A stretch of DNA of 42,295 nt from assembly GCA_023397905.1 (NCBI GenBank), contig JAEWSZ010000232.1:1-42295 (forward strand), written 5' to 3'. The DNA is from Bacillota bacterium (GTDB lineage Bacteria; Bacillota; Clostridia; Acetivibrionales; DSM-1351). A program made the position numbers and the translations under genes. Below, one piece after another: positions 16,703-24,024 of the stretch; position 1 is the stretch's first letter, and the number at the start of each line of letters is the position of its first letter. The notes below the pieces were generated by a model. The model was given only the letters and a program-made list of their open reading frames with translations, was not told where the DNA came from and made no database searches.

Positions 16703-16942
16703 ATGAAGTTGAACAGACATATACTGGAAAATGGCAATGGTAAAAAGATTAAAATAAGGCTCATTGAGCTTGAAATGTCACAGACCGAGCTGGCGGAGCA
16801 GATTGGGGCCAGCAGGATTTACATGAATCATATCATCAGCGGCTATAGAGCCGGAGATAAGTATTTAAAGGCAATTGAAGACGTTTTGGGTATTAGTCTT
16901 GAAAGTGCCAACAGATCAACTCGATGGAGGATGAAAAGATGA
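16703..16942 (+). CDS. Small XRE-type DNA-binding protein
   Basis: A 79-residue single-domain HTH protein: KIRLIELEMSQTELAEQIGASRIYMNHIISGYRAGDKYLKAIEDVLGIS covers a whole XRE domain, with a short basic C-terminal tail. Size and form resemble Cro-like proteins of phage and integrative elements, but no other element genes are present. GGGAGG at 16691-16696 is six bases before ATG 16703, better placed than for the in-frame ATG at 16697. It is expressed from the operator-controlled promoter 190 bases upstream, and its stop overlaps the next start (ATGA), so the two genes are translationally coupled. Confidence 0.8.
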   Translation: MKLNRHILENGNGKKIKIRLIELEMSQTELAEQIGASRIYMNHIISGYRAGDKYLKAIEDVLGISLESANRSTRWRMKR

Positions 16943-17643
16943 TTTCCTTATCGGCAGTCGAATCATGTAAAGTATTGGAGGAAGTGCTGACAAATTTGAT
17001 ACCGGGAGAAATGGCTTTTGCGATTGTTGAAAACGCTACCATTGTGTGGTGGGAACAATCCGGGGCTTTCAGTTCGGATATGTTTGCGGCAGAATCCGCA
17101 ATTAGCAAAAAATTATCAATAGTTTCAATTCCAATTATAAAAGACCATGGAGAGGCTGACAACGCGTTTTCAATGGCTTTCCCCAGAGTAAGCATCCTTG
17201 CTGCGGTTTGGGGGGATTCTGCGCCGATTCTGGCTGAAATGTTCCCGGAAGGGGCATTCATATACCTGTCCGATTTAGAAAAAATAGCCTGCGGCAAGGA
17301 AACACCGGATTTTGACGGCACATCTCTGACCGTAGGTCATATCCAAAATGAAAATGATATTTCTTATAAAGTTATAAAATTGAAACAATCTGTTTTGACG
17401 GAGGTTGATATTTCAAAATACGGAACTTCCGTTTTTGTAGCTACCTATCCTTTATATGATGCGGAGAATACTGAAGAAATAGTTGCAACACTGGGAATTA
17501 TTACACCAAAGAAAATACCTGCCTCATTACCAAAAATGTCCAGTATTATTGAAGGCGGCTTGTCAGAGATTTCTGCAACTGTTAAAGAACTTACGGTCTC
17601 CGCACTTATAAGGGAAGTAAATAAAATGTCAAATGTTTTATAA
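16939..17643 (+). CDS. Chemoreceptor-type sensor domain protein without signalling domain
   Basis: A 234-residue protein without signal peptide or membrane helix. The segments DNAFSMAFPRVSILAAVWGDSAPILAEMFPEGAFIYLSDLEKI and VFVATYPLYDAENTEEIVATLGIITPK read like the N-terminal cytosolic sensor region of a group of clostridial methyl-accepting chemotaxis proteins, and ISATVKELTVSA resembles the first turns of their signalling coiled coil. The protein then stops, and a terminator follows 26 bases later, so there is no downstream fragment that would mark a frameshift. It may be a free-standing sensor working with the co-transcribed HTH protein, or a decayed receptor. The start is ATG 16939, with GGAGG 8 bases upstream; an in-frame ATG at 16924 is possible. 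Family recall is from memory and moderate. Confidence 0.6.
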   Translation: MISLSAVESCKVLEEVLTNLIPGEMAFAIVENATIVWWEQSGAFSSDMFAAESAISKKLSIVSIPIIKDHGEADNAFSMAFPRVSILAAVWGDSAPILAEMFPEGAFIYLSDLEKIACGKETPDFDGTSLTVGHIQNENDISYKVIKLKQSVLTEVDISKYGTSVFVATYPLYDAENTEEIVATLGIITPKKIPASLPKMSSIIEGGLSEISATVKELTVSALIREVNKMSNVL

Positions 17644-17669
17644 CAAATGACAAAGTATTCCGAGTGAAT

Positions 17670-17722
17670 GGAAAAAACTCTCCGGATGACATCTGTATTA
17701 TGATGTCCGGGGAGTTTTTTCC
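17670..17722. terminator. Strong bidirectional terminator
   Basis: GGAAAAAACTC plus TCCGGATGACATC on the left pairs almost completely with GATGTCCGGGGAG plus TTTTTTCC on the right, giving about 20 bp with T-runs on both strands. Confidence 0.9.
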
Positions 17723-17864
17723 GTAAATACCGTACAGGCTTGGGGAGAGAAATATATATAAGTAAAATCCGGTATATCAGAAATGAATTGAATTATAGTC
17801 CGTGGAATAGTAATATTAATAGATGACTATGGATTTACAATTAATCGGTTTTCAGGAGGATATG

Positions 17865-18926
17865 GTGGAAAATAATATTGACCGGCGGTATGCCGCCGGA
17901 AATAAATATCCGGGCCCGGTAGCGGCGGGAGCGATTTTCTCTCTGGTAACGATACTTTTAACCTATGGGGGAAAGTTTCTTGCCTTCAACAATAGTTTTC
18001 TCAAGAGTGGAATGGGAGAAATACTCCTTATTCTTGTGCCTGTTATGCTCTTTTTGCTTGCCGGCGGGTACAATATCAGAGAGACCTTGAAGCTCAAGGC
18101 CACAAGGCCGTTTAATTATCTTGTGATTGTATTTTTGATGATGTTCGGTATACCGGTAGTGGGGGTGCTGAATGCAATAGTTCTCGGAATAATCAGGCTG
18201 ATATTCGGAAAGAACCTGCCTATACCGCCCATAAACATACCTGATACACCTACGCTTTTTATTGCAATACTTGTGATAGGCGTATCTGCGGCCGTGTGTG
18301 AGGAAACTCTGTTCAGAGGATTTATTAGCAAGGGTTACAGGGGGCTTGGAACAGCGGCTTCTCTGGTGGTTACCTCTGTTCTTTTCGGAATATTGCACAG
18401 GGATATTCAAAAAGGAGTGAGCACAATACTGCTGGGAGCGCTGATCGGCTTTATTGTATACAGGACCGGAAGCCTGTATTCGGGAATGGTGGCTCATTTT
18501 ACAAACAATTCCATAGCGGTTCTGCTGTCCTATGCTTCTTCAGGGCTGTCAAAAAGAATGAACAGTATGGGAATAGAACAGGCTGAGAATTTCGATTTTT
18601 CCGGGATACCCACGGCTTCCATGATCATAGTAATTATATTTTACCTTATATTGTTTCTCGGCTTTCTGGCGGGGTTTATCGCCATCTTTTACGGCTTTTT
18701 GAAAAGTACGGAAGGGGATGTGCGGGAGCGGATCTTCCATGCAGATATGACGGGCCATCAGGACAGAGTTATGCCCATGGGAAGCAAAACGGGCCTGGCA
18801 GGCATATTAAGCCTACTGCCGGGGCTGGCGCTGATACTGCTCACCTTTGCGGGACAAATACTGGAGCTGATGAATGTGAACAGCGGAATAATCTACGGCG
18901 CCCTGAAGTCCATCGGGCTTTTATAA
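17865..18926 (+). CDS. CPBP (CAAX protease / bacteriocin-processing) family membrane metalloprotease
   Basis: About 353 residues with roughly eight membrane helices. The family's catalytic motifs are present in order: EETLFRGFI (EExxxR), FGILHRD (FxxxH) and HFTNNS (HxxxN). These sit in the core, about residues 145-225; the additional C-terminal third has more helices and a hydrophilic loop. Family members cleave prenylated proteins in eukaryotes, and in bacteria include bacteriocin-immunity and RsiW-processing proteases; substrate cannot be predicted here. Start chosen as GTG 17865, five bases after AGGAGG (17854-17859); ATG 17862 is one codon earlier and ATG 17823 has no ribosome site. Monocistronic, convergent with the DnaC-like gene. 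Confidence 0.85.
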   Translation: MENNIDRRYAAGNKYPGPVAAGAIFSLVTILLTYGGKFLAFNNSFLKSGMGEILLILVPVMLFLLAGGYNIRETLKLKATRPFNYLVIVFLMMFGIPVVGVLNAIVLGIIRLIFGKNLPIPPINIPDTPTLFIAILVIGVSAAVCEETLFRGFISKGYRGLGTAASLVVTSVLFGILHRDIQKGVSTILLGALIGFIVYRTGSLYSGMVAHFTNNSIAVLLSYASSGLSKRMNSMGIEQAENFDFSGIPTASMIIVIIFYLILFLGFLAGFIAIFYGFLKSTEGDVRERIFHADMTGHQDRVMPMGSKTGLAGILSLLPGLALILLTFAGQILELMNVNSGIIYGALKSIGLL

Positions 18927-18965
18927 CGCCGCTGTGAGGGAAACGGGTCCGGCTGCTGAGTTGAA

Positions 18966-19982
18966 TCAAGGTTGGATACTTCTGATATCCCGCCCTACCA
19001 GTTCAAGCCTGTCAAAATGGCCCACGATCCTTGAAACTATGCGTTCAGTGTACAGTTCAAACAGTTTTTTAGGTCCCATGTTGGTTGAGATAATGGTTTT
19101 GCAGGGGGACAGCATATTTTTTGACTGTCGGGTGTTCAGTATATTCAGCAGCTCCGCATATCTGGCATCACTCAGGGGCTCTGTCCCCAGATCGTCTATA
19201 ATCAGCAGTTCTACCGAAAAAATACTCTGGTATTTATCGTCGTCATAGTTGTCTTCCTTAAAGGCTCTCATCTTGTGCTCCGTAATGATGTCAAACAGTG
19301 CGGGGGCGGTCAGATAAAGCACGGTCCTTCCCCTGTTAAGCAGCTCCCTGGCAATGCAAAAGGAGAGATAGGTTTTTCCGACTCCCGTACGGCCGCTGAA
19401 AAAAAGGTTCTTCTGATTGGGGTCGTCTAAATTGCAGGTGAACTCAATGCAGGCATTTTTAATATTATTGATGTTTTCCCGGGGGGATATGGCTATCCCG
19501 TATTTGCCCTGGTCTGTTTCATCCGGGTACAGCCCCTCGTTGAATTTTTCAAAACACTCGTCTCCCGTAAGGCTTATATTGGACCTGGAAAAAAGGTGGC
19601 TTATTATCTGCTGCTTATAGCAGGAGCACCTGCGGGAGCCTGTAGAATCGGTTATGTAGCCCGTATCTCCGCATTTCCGGCATTCATGCTGGGGCTCGAA
19701 ATAATCCGCGCTTATATTATTGCTGATTAATATCTGCATTTTCTCATGGGAAAGAGCTTTTATATCCTGGTCAAGCTGCTCCAGTAGCCCGGTGGTTCCG
19801 CCGGAGGCAGTCAGTATAAGCCGGTTGTACTTGAGGCCTATTTGACTGATCCCATCGTCGATTTCCTGCAGCCGGGGTATTTTTGAATACAGCTCCGCTT
19901 TGCGCTGTTCGGCCATATCCGCCGCCCGCTTCTGCCTTCTCTCATATTCTCTTGCAATTATATTATGTATATCCCTGTTCAT
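18966..19982 (-). CDS. DnaC/DnaI-like replicative helicase loader (AAA+ ATPase)
   Basis: A 338-residue protein. A helical N-terminal region (1-100) leads to a zinc-finger-like cluster CRKCGDTGYI...RCSC (about 100-120), then an AAA+ domain with Walker A GRTGVGKT (about 195-202), Walker B LLIIDDLG, a sensor Asn in IISTN, and the arginine-finger segment ERIVSRIVG. This is the pattern of B. subtilis DnaI, which loads the DnaB-type helicase during primosome assembly; IstB transposition proteins share the ATPase domain but lack this N-terminus and occur beside IstA, absent here. It lies 60 bases downstream of the DnaD-like gene on the same strand, the usual clostridial pairing. Confidence 0.9.
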   Translation of the reverse strand: MNRDIHNIIAREYERRQKRAADMAEQRKAELYSKIPRLQEIDDGISQIGLKYNRLILTASGGTTGLLEQLDQDIKALSHEKMQILISNNISADYFEPQHECRKCGDTGYITDSTGSRRCSCYKQQIISHLFSRSNISLTGDECFEKFNEGLYPDETDQGKYGIAISPRENINNIKNACIEFTCNLDDPNQKNLFFSGRTGVGKTYLSFCIARELLNRGRTVLYLTAPALFDIITEHKMRAFKEDNYDDDKYQSIFSVELLIIDDLGTEPLSDARYAELLNILNTRQSKNMLSPCKTIISTNMGPKKLFELYTERIVSRIVGHFDRLELVGRDIRSIQP

Positions 19983-20042
19983 GGCTACTCCAACTTTACT
20001 TTAATTTTTTTATTGTAAAATTAACAAGCGTCTGCTTTACAA

Positions 20043-21035
20043 TTATTTTGTTTTGGAGGTATTGCTGAAAAAGTTTTCGTAGTAATCATCGCTGTACTGG
20101 CGCTGTTCAAAATTGTCCCGCTGGGAATCCTTCGTTCCGGACTTCTGGGAGCCTTGCGTATTTTGATACTGCGATCTGGCGCTGCTTTCATATCCCGTTA
20201 TCTCCTGCGCCGTAGACAGGCCCAGGTCATGCCATCTGGTCAGAACAGTGTTTAAATATTTAAAGTCGGGATTGGTTTTACCCACTGTTTTCTTGAGAGC
20301 TATTTCAATGACATCGAAACCGTATTTAAAATCGATTACCCATTTTTCAACATATTCATTTTCATATTCGGTAAGCGCTCTGCGCAGGCGGAGCTTCTTT
20401 ATAATAGTACCCTTGATGCCGCGGACCTGCGACATTTCTTCAAAATATTTCTCCAGGTCAAAGAAATTCTGAATGCCGCGCCTGTGCCAGTTGGCCGCCA
20501 CAGCCTCAATATAGCTCTTGTGAAAGGTGTTGTTGTCATGGCAGTACTTAAATAGAGTATACATGACATCTTCGTCAAATTTGTATATGGAAAACCAGTT
20601 GTCAATGGTCAGATACCAGTTTGGGGGCATAAGGCCCTGGAAAAACTTCGAGTTGATGGCGGAGAGCGTATTGTTTCTGCTCTTGTTTTTTTCAAAATTT
20701 TCACTTGCCTGCTCAGGCGTCGAAATAGACTTCAGGCGGTAAACCCGTTTAATTTCGGCATCCTTCAGATCGGCAATCTGCACCTTGTCATTGGACCAGC
20801 CGATAACTTCAAGATTATCCAGGTTTGTCAGCGCGGCTTTGATTTCATCCAGCGTCATATTCAGGGTCTTTGCCAGCTCGTCTGTTGTGGCATTTTTATT
20901 GTGCTTGCATAAAAACAGAATATACAAATAGACCTTCACGCTTGTGCTGTCCATTGAAGGCATATATTGGCTTATAAAAATATCTGACACCGACGTGTCA
21001 GAGTACAGAAGCGGCTTGGAATCTTCAAAATACAT
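20043..21035 (-). CDS. DnaD-like primosomal protein
   Basis: A 330-residue protein: an N-terminal winged-helix DDBH1 domain (about 1-100; STSVKVYLYILFLCKHN, TTDELAKTLNMTLDEIKAALTNL) and two DDBH2/DnaD domains (about 130-195, containing EAVAANWHRRGI, and about 200-275, containing YLNTVLTRWHDLGLST, the YxxxIxxxW-type motif). The C-terminal tail is polar and ends with an aromatic-acidic segment (DDYYENFF). DnaD and DnaB of Firmicutes prepare DNA for helicase loading at replication restart and initiation. With the DnaI-like gene downstream it forms a two-gene primosome operon. Two DDBH2 copies make it longer than B. subtilis DnaD (232), in some respects nearer DnaB, hence no gene symbol. Confidence 0.85.
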   Translation of the reverse strand: MYFEDSKPLLYSDTSVSDIFISQYMPSMDSTSVKVYLYILFLCKHNKNATTDELAKTLNMTLDEIKAALTNLDNLEVIGWSNDKVQIADLKDAEIKRVYRLKSISTPEQASENFEKNKSRNNTLSAINSKFFQGLMPPNWYLTIDNWFSIYKFDEDVMYTLFKYCHDNNTFHKSYIEAVAANWHRRGIQNFFDLEKYFEEMSQVRGIKGTIIKKLRLRRALTEYENEYVEKWVIDFKYGFDVIEIALKKTVGKTNPDFKYLNTVLTRWHDLGLSTAQEITGYESSARSQYQNTQGSQKSGTKDSQRDNFEQRQYSDDYYENFFSNTSKTK

Positions 21036-21114
21036 TTTTTACTCCCTCATAAATACATTCTGTTGCATACCCGATAAATATTTTAAGATTAATAATATAA
21101 AAAATAATAAGTTA

Positions 21115-21143
21115 ATTATAGCATAGCACGGCATGAGCCGCAA
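21115..21143 (-). promoter_or_regulatory. Promoter of the primosome operon
   Basis: On the minus strand: TTGCGG, 17 bases, TATAAT, with an extended TGC before the -10. Reads leftward into the DnaD-like gene. Confidence 0.7.
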
Positions 21144-21172
21144 TTAAATATAGGTCTGTTAAAAGGGGGCGG

Positions 21173-21199
21173 CAGAGTTTGAAAGCTCTGCTGTTTTTA
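21173..21199 (+). terminator. Orphan rightward terminator
   Basis: GCAGAG and CTCTGC around a loop of about eight bases, followed by TGTTTTT. No rightward gene precedes it, so it may end a short unrecognised transcript. Confidence 0.5.
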
Positions 21200-21311
21200 T
21201 AAAAAATGCAATTTTCAAAAATGATTTATGCAAAATAATAGATTTGATAGTTGTTTATCTGCAACATGAGCTGTAATTTGCAGGAATTTGAAATCATGCT
21301 TCAAAAATCTA

Positions 21312-21339
21312 TTGACAGATCAAATACCAAGGTGATAAA
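21312..21339 (+). promoter_or_regulatory. Promoter of the amt leader
   Basis: TTGACA (21312-21317), a 16-base spacer and GATAAA (21334-21339). A transcript would begin near 21346, some 235 bases before the amt start codon. Confidence 0.6.
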
Positions 21340-21368
21340 CTAACTGTAATCATATTGGAAAACAGCTA

Positions 21369-21400
21369 CAGAGAAATCTCCGTCTGTAGTCCTTTTTAGT
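21369..21400 (+). terminator. Terminator 1 in the amt leader
   Basis: CTACAGA and TCTGTAG form a 7-bp stem around ten bases (extendable by G-T), followed by TCCTTTTT. It lies only about 25-55 bases after the predicted start of transcription. Confidence 0.6.
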
Positions 21401-21506
21401 ATTGGGGAAAAGTTAAATAACAAAATAATTTAATATCTGTTTTAAAATAATATAAAGGCTTTCCGGCCGATACATACAAAATGTATGACAATGTTTGCAC
21501 GATGGC

Positions 21507-21547
21507 GTGTATTCCCAGGGTATACTTACGGGAATACGCGCTTTTTT
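21507..21547 (+). terminator. Terminator 2 in the amt leader
   Basis: GCGTGTATTCCC pairs with GGGAATACGCGC, followed by TTTTTT: a strong intrinsic terminator just 36 bases before the amt start codon. Confidence 0.8.
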
Positions 21548-21582
21548 AATTTCAAATTTATTTTCTTATAGGGAGTGATTTT

Positions 21583-23265
21583 ATGTTTCAAGCAGTGGAC
21601 GTTATATGGATGCTGGCCGCGGCGGCGCTGGTTTTTTTTATGCAGGCCGGGTTCGCCATGGTGGAAACAGGCTTTACAAGAGCAAAAAATGCGGGAAACA
21701 TCATAATGAAGAAGTTGATGGATTTTGCTCTGGGATCTTTAGTATTCTGGGCAATAGGCTTCGGGCTTATGTTTGGTTCCAGCCAGGCCGGGATCATCGG
21801 ACTGCCGGGCTTGTTTGCAACCGGTGATGGGATAAATCCTGCTGTTCCTGGTCCTGCTTTTCTCATATTCCAGACTGTACTGTGCGCCACCGCAGCCACC
21901 CTTGTATCTGGTGCAATGGCCGAGCGTACTAAGTTTATAGCATATTTTATCTACAGTATTGTAATCAGCGCGGTCATCTATCCCATATCGGGGCATTGGG
22001 TATGGGGCGGAGGCTGGCTGTCAAAGCTTGGTTTTCATGACTTTGCCGGGTCCACCACCGTTCATATGGTGGGAGGAATAGCGGCGCTGGTGGGAGCTGC
22101 CCTGTTGGGCCCGCGTATTGGAAAGTATGATGCGGAGGGGAAGCCGAAGGCAATACCAGGGCATAGCATAACACTGGGCGCACTGGGAGTCTTTATAATC
22201 TGGTTCGGATGGTTTGGCTTCAATTCGGGTTCCATGCTTCCGGGGGCCGGAGGAGACACGTTGACAAAAATGGGTCATATATTTATTACAACGAACCTGG
22301 CTGCCGCGACTTCGGCGGTGGTGGCAATGATCATAACCTGGATCAGATTTAAAAAGCCGGATGTATCTCTGACCTTGAACGCGGCACTGGGCGGGCTGGT
22401 GGCCATTGCCGCGGGCTGTGATGCGGTGAGCTCCGCAGGGGCAGTTGCCATTGGCGCGATTGCGGCCTGCATAGTTGTTTACGGCATTGAATTTATTGAC
22501 AAGTCCGCAAAAATAGATGATCCGGTGGGCGCAATCGGTGTTCACGGCCTGTGCGGAGCGGCAGGCACCATATTGGTGGGTGTATTTGCAACCGACGAAG
22601 GGCTTTTTTACGGAGGAGGGCTGCAATATCTGGGTGTCCAGGTGCTTGGGGTAGCCGCGGTTGCAATGTGGGTTACGGCTTCCATGATGATACTATTTGC
22701 CATAATAAAGAGAACAGTGGGCTTGAGGGTCTCGCGTGAAGAGGAGATTGCAGGCCTCGATATAGAGGAGCACGGCCTGGCAAGCTCATATGCCGATTTT
22801 ATGCCTACCATCCCGGCTTCTCCGGAAGAGTATGAAGAAGCGCCGGTCAATGTTGAACAGGCCGTTCCCGTCATATATAAAAACCCGGCGGAGTCTGCGG
22901 GTCCTGATGTTAAAATGACAAAGGTGGAGATCATCACAAAGCAGAGCAAATTTGAAGCTCTGAAGGTGGCCATGAATGATATAGGAATAACAGGAATGAC
23001 TGTTTCAAATGTTTTGGGCTGCGGCATGCAGAAGGGAAGCATGGAATACTACCGTGGAATCGAAATGGAGATAAGGCTTCTGCCCAAGGTCAAGGTGGAA
23101 ATCGTGGTCTGCAAGATACCGGTGCCAACAGTGATAGACGCGGCAAAGCGCGTGCTCTACACCGGCAAGATCGGGGATGGAAAGATTTTTGTATATGATG
23201 TTGAAAATGTGTTAAAGGTGCGCACCGGGGAAGAAGGGTACGATGCTCTTCAGGATGACGAGTAG
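21583..23265 (+). CDS. amt: Ammonium transporter fused to a PII (GlnK-type) regulatory domain
   Basis: A 560-residue protein. Residues 1-400 are an Amt channel of about eleven helices; the twin pore histidines are in GSTTVHMVGG and IGVHGLCGAAG, and the family signature region begins DFAGST. After a linker of about 45 residues rich in Pro and Glu, residues 445-560 form a complete PII domain: GCGMQKG, the T-loop EYYRG with the Tyr that is uridylylated in proteobacterial PII, PKVKVEIVV, the ATP-binding TGKIGDGK and RTGEEGYDAL. Normally GlnK is a separate trimer that plugs the channel; here the regulator is tethered to each subunit. Conduction would thus respond to ADP/ATP and 2-oxoglutarate directly. 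Start ATG with AGGGAGTGA. The leader with two terminators suggests antitermination control. Confidence 0.95.
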   Translation: MFQAVDVIWMLAAAALVFFMQAGFAMVETGFTRAKNAGNIIMKKLMDFALGSLVFWAIGFGLMFGSSQAGIIGLPGLFATGDGINPAVPGPAFLIFQTVLCATAATLVSGAMAERTKFIAYFIYSIVISAVIYPISGHWVWGGGWLSKLGFHDFAGSTTVHMVGGIAALVGAALLGPRIGKYDAEGKPKAIPGHSITLGALGVFIIWFGWFGFNSGSMLPGAGGDTLTKMGHIFITTNLAAATSAVVAMIITWIRFKKPDVSLTLNAALGGLVAIAAGCDAVSSAGAVAIGAIAACIVVYGIEFIDKSAKIDDPVGAIGVHGLCGAAGTILVGVFATDEGLFYGGGLQYLGVQVLGVAAVAMWVTASMMILFAIIKRTVGLRVSREEEIAGLDIEEHGLASSYADFMPTIPASPEEYEEAPVNVEQAVPVIYKNPAESAGPDVKMTKVEIITKQSKFEALKVAMNDIGITGMTVSNVLGCGMQKGSMEYYRGIEMEIRLLPKVKVEIVVCKIPVPTVIDAAKRVLYTGKIGDGKIFVYDVENVLKVRTGEEGYDALQDDE

Positions 23266-23338
23266 CCCAATAAAATTACAGAGCGGAAAAACCGGTTGCG
23301 GTTGGTTTCCGGTAACCTCCTAAATTTATATGCCGGAT

Positions 23339-23369
23339 TTGTTTTAATAAAAATACACAAGGGTATAAT
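23339..23369 (+). promoter_or_regulatory. Promoter candidate of the ferritin gene
   Basis: TATAAT (23364-23369) with TTGTTT (23339-23344) 19 bases upstream; good -10, long spacer. Confidence 0.5.
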
Positions 23370-23407
23370 CAATAGTATAAATAATTTAATCTGGAGGTAT
23401 ACAAATA

Positions 23408-23923
23408 ATGATCAGTGAAGGACTTAACAAGCTTATAAACCAACAAATACAAAAAGAATTTTATTCGGCATATTTATATTTAGGTATGGAAGCATACTTT
23501 GCAAATCTGAACCTGGACGGTTTCGCCAATTTTTTTCATATACAGGTACAGGAGGAGCGGGACCACGCATTGAAGTTCTTTAATTATATAAACCAGAAAG
23601 GCGGAAAAATTGAGCTGCTTCCTATAAAGGCGCCGGATGCGGATTTTAATTCGGCTGAAGAGATTTTTGCGGTTACCCTGGGCCATGAACAGCTTGTGAC
23701 CCGTTCCATATACGACATTGTAAATGCCGCTGTGGAGGAAAAAGACCATGCCACCAATACCTTCCTGCAATGGTTTGTAACAGAGCAGATCGAGGAGGAG
23801 GCCACCATGGAGAAATACTTGAAAAAGCTGCAGCTTATAAAGAACGATCCCAACGGCCTGTTTATGCTGGACAATGAGCTTGCCCAGAGGGTGTATACTC
23901 CGCCGGCGCCGGGAACCATTTAA
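23408..23923 (+). CDS. ftnA: Non-heme ferritin
   Basis: A 171-residue four-helix ferritin, the standard length for bacterial FtnA. All ferroxidase ligands are in canonical positions: Glu17, Glu50, His53, Glu94, Gln127 and Glu130. It should form a 24-subunit shell that oxidises Fe(II) and stores it, limiting iron-driven oxidative damage. There is no heme-ligand methionine context typical of bacterioferritin. The start ATG lies behind GGAGGT. Single gene, with its own promoter candidate and a bidirectional terminator shared with the opp operon. Confidence 0.95.
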   Translation: MISEGLNKLINQQIQKEFYSAYLYLGMEAYFANLNLDGFANFFHIQVQEERDHALKFFNYINQKGGKIELLPIKAPDADFNSAEEIFAVTLGHEQLVTRSIYDIVNAAVEEKDHATNTFLQWFVTEQIEEEATMEKYLKKLQLIKNDPNGLFMLDNELAQRVYTPPAPGTI

Positions 23924-23971
23924 CAGCAGGTAAAATAGCAGCTTTACGATTGTTCATCAACGAAAAGGCAT

Positions 23972-24011
23972 AAAAAAACGGGAGCGGTTTAATATAACCG
24001 ATCCCGTTTTT
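23972..24011. terminator. Bidirectional terminator between ferritin and oppA
   Basis: AAAAAACGGGA-g-CGGTT and AACCG-a-TCCCGTTTTT form a stem of about 15 bp with A/T-runs on both sides, serving the two convergent genes. Confidence 0.9.
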
Positions 24012-24024
24012 ACTGTCTTAATTC

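Larger units (their letters stand above)
21036..21582. other. Long intergenic region between dnaD-like and amt genes
   Basis: About 550 bases. It holds the leftward primosome promoter, a rightward terminator with no gene before it (21173-21199), a rightward promoter (21312-21339) and two further rightward terminators before amt, each listed separately. No ORF with a credible ribosome site was found. Confidence 0.6.

Noticed and set aside
15844..17643. Prophage or integrative element
   Set aside because: Only two phage-like regulators are present; there is no integrase, replication, structural or conjugation gene and no attachment-site repeat.
18966..19982. IstB transposition helper
   Set aside because: The zinc-cluster N-terminus and the neighbouring DnaD-like gene fit a helicase loader; no IstA or insertion-sequence ends are seen.
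21346..21547. ANTAR-target RNA (paired hexaloop hairpins) in the amt leader
   Set aside because: The hairpins present have loops of 3, 5 or 10 bases, or a hexaloop starting with G; the required A1/G4 pattern is missing.
23282..23312. Terminator after the amt gene
   Set aside because: A hairpin can be drawn (CGGAAA...TTTCCG), but no T-run follows and the pairing is broken.
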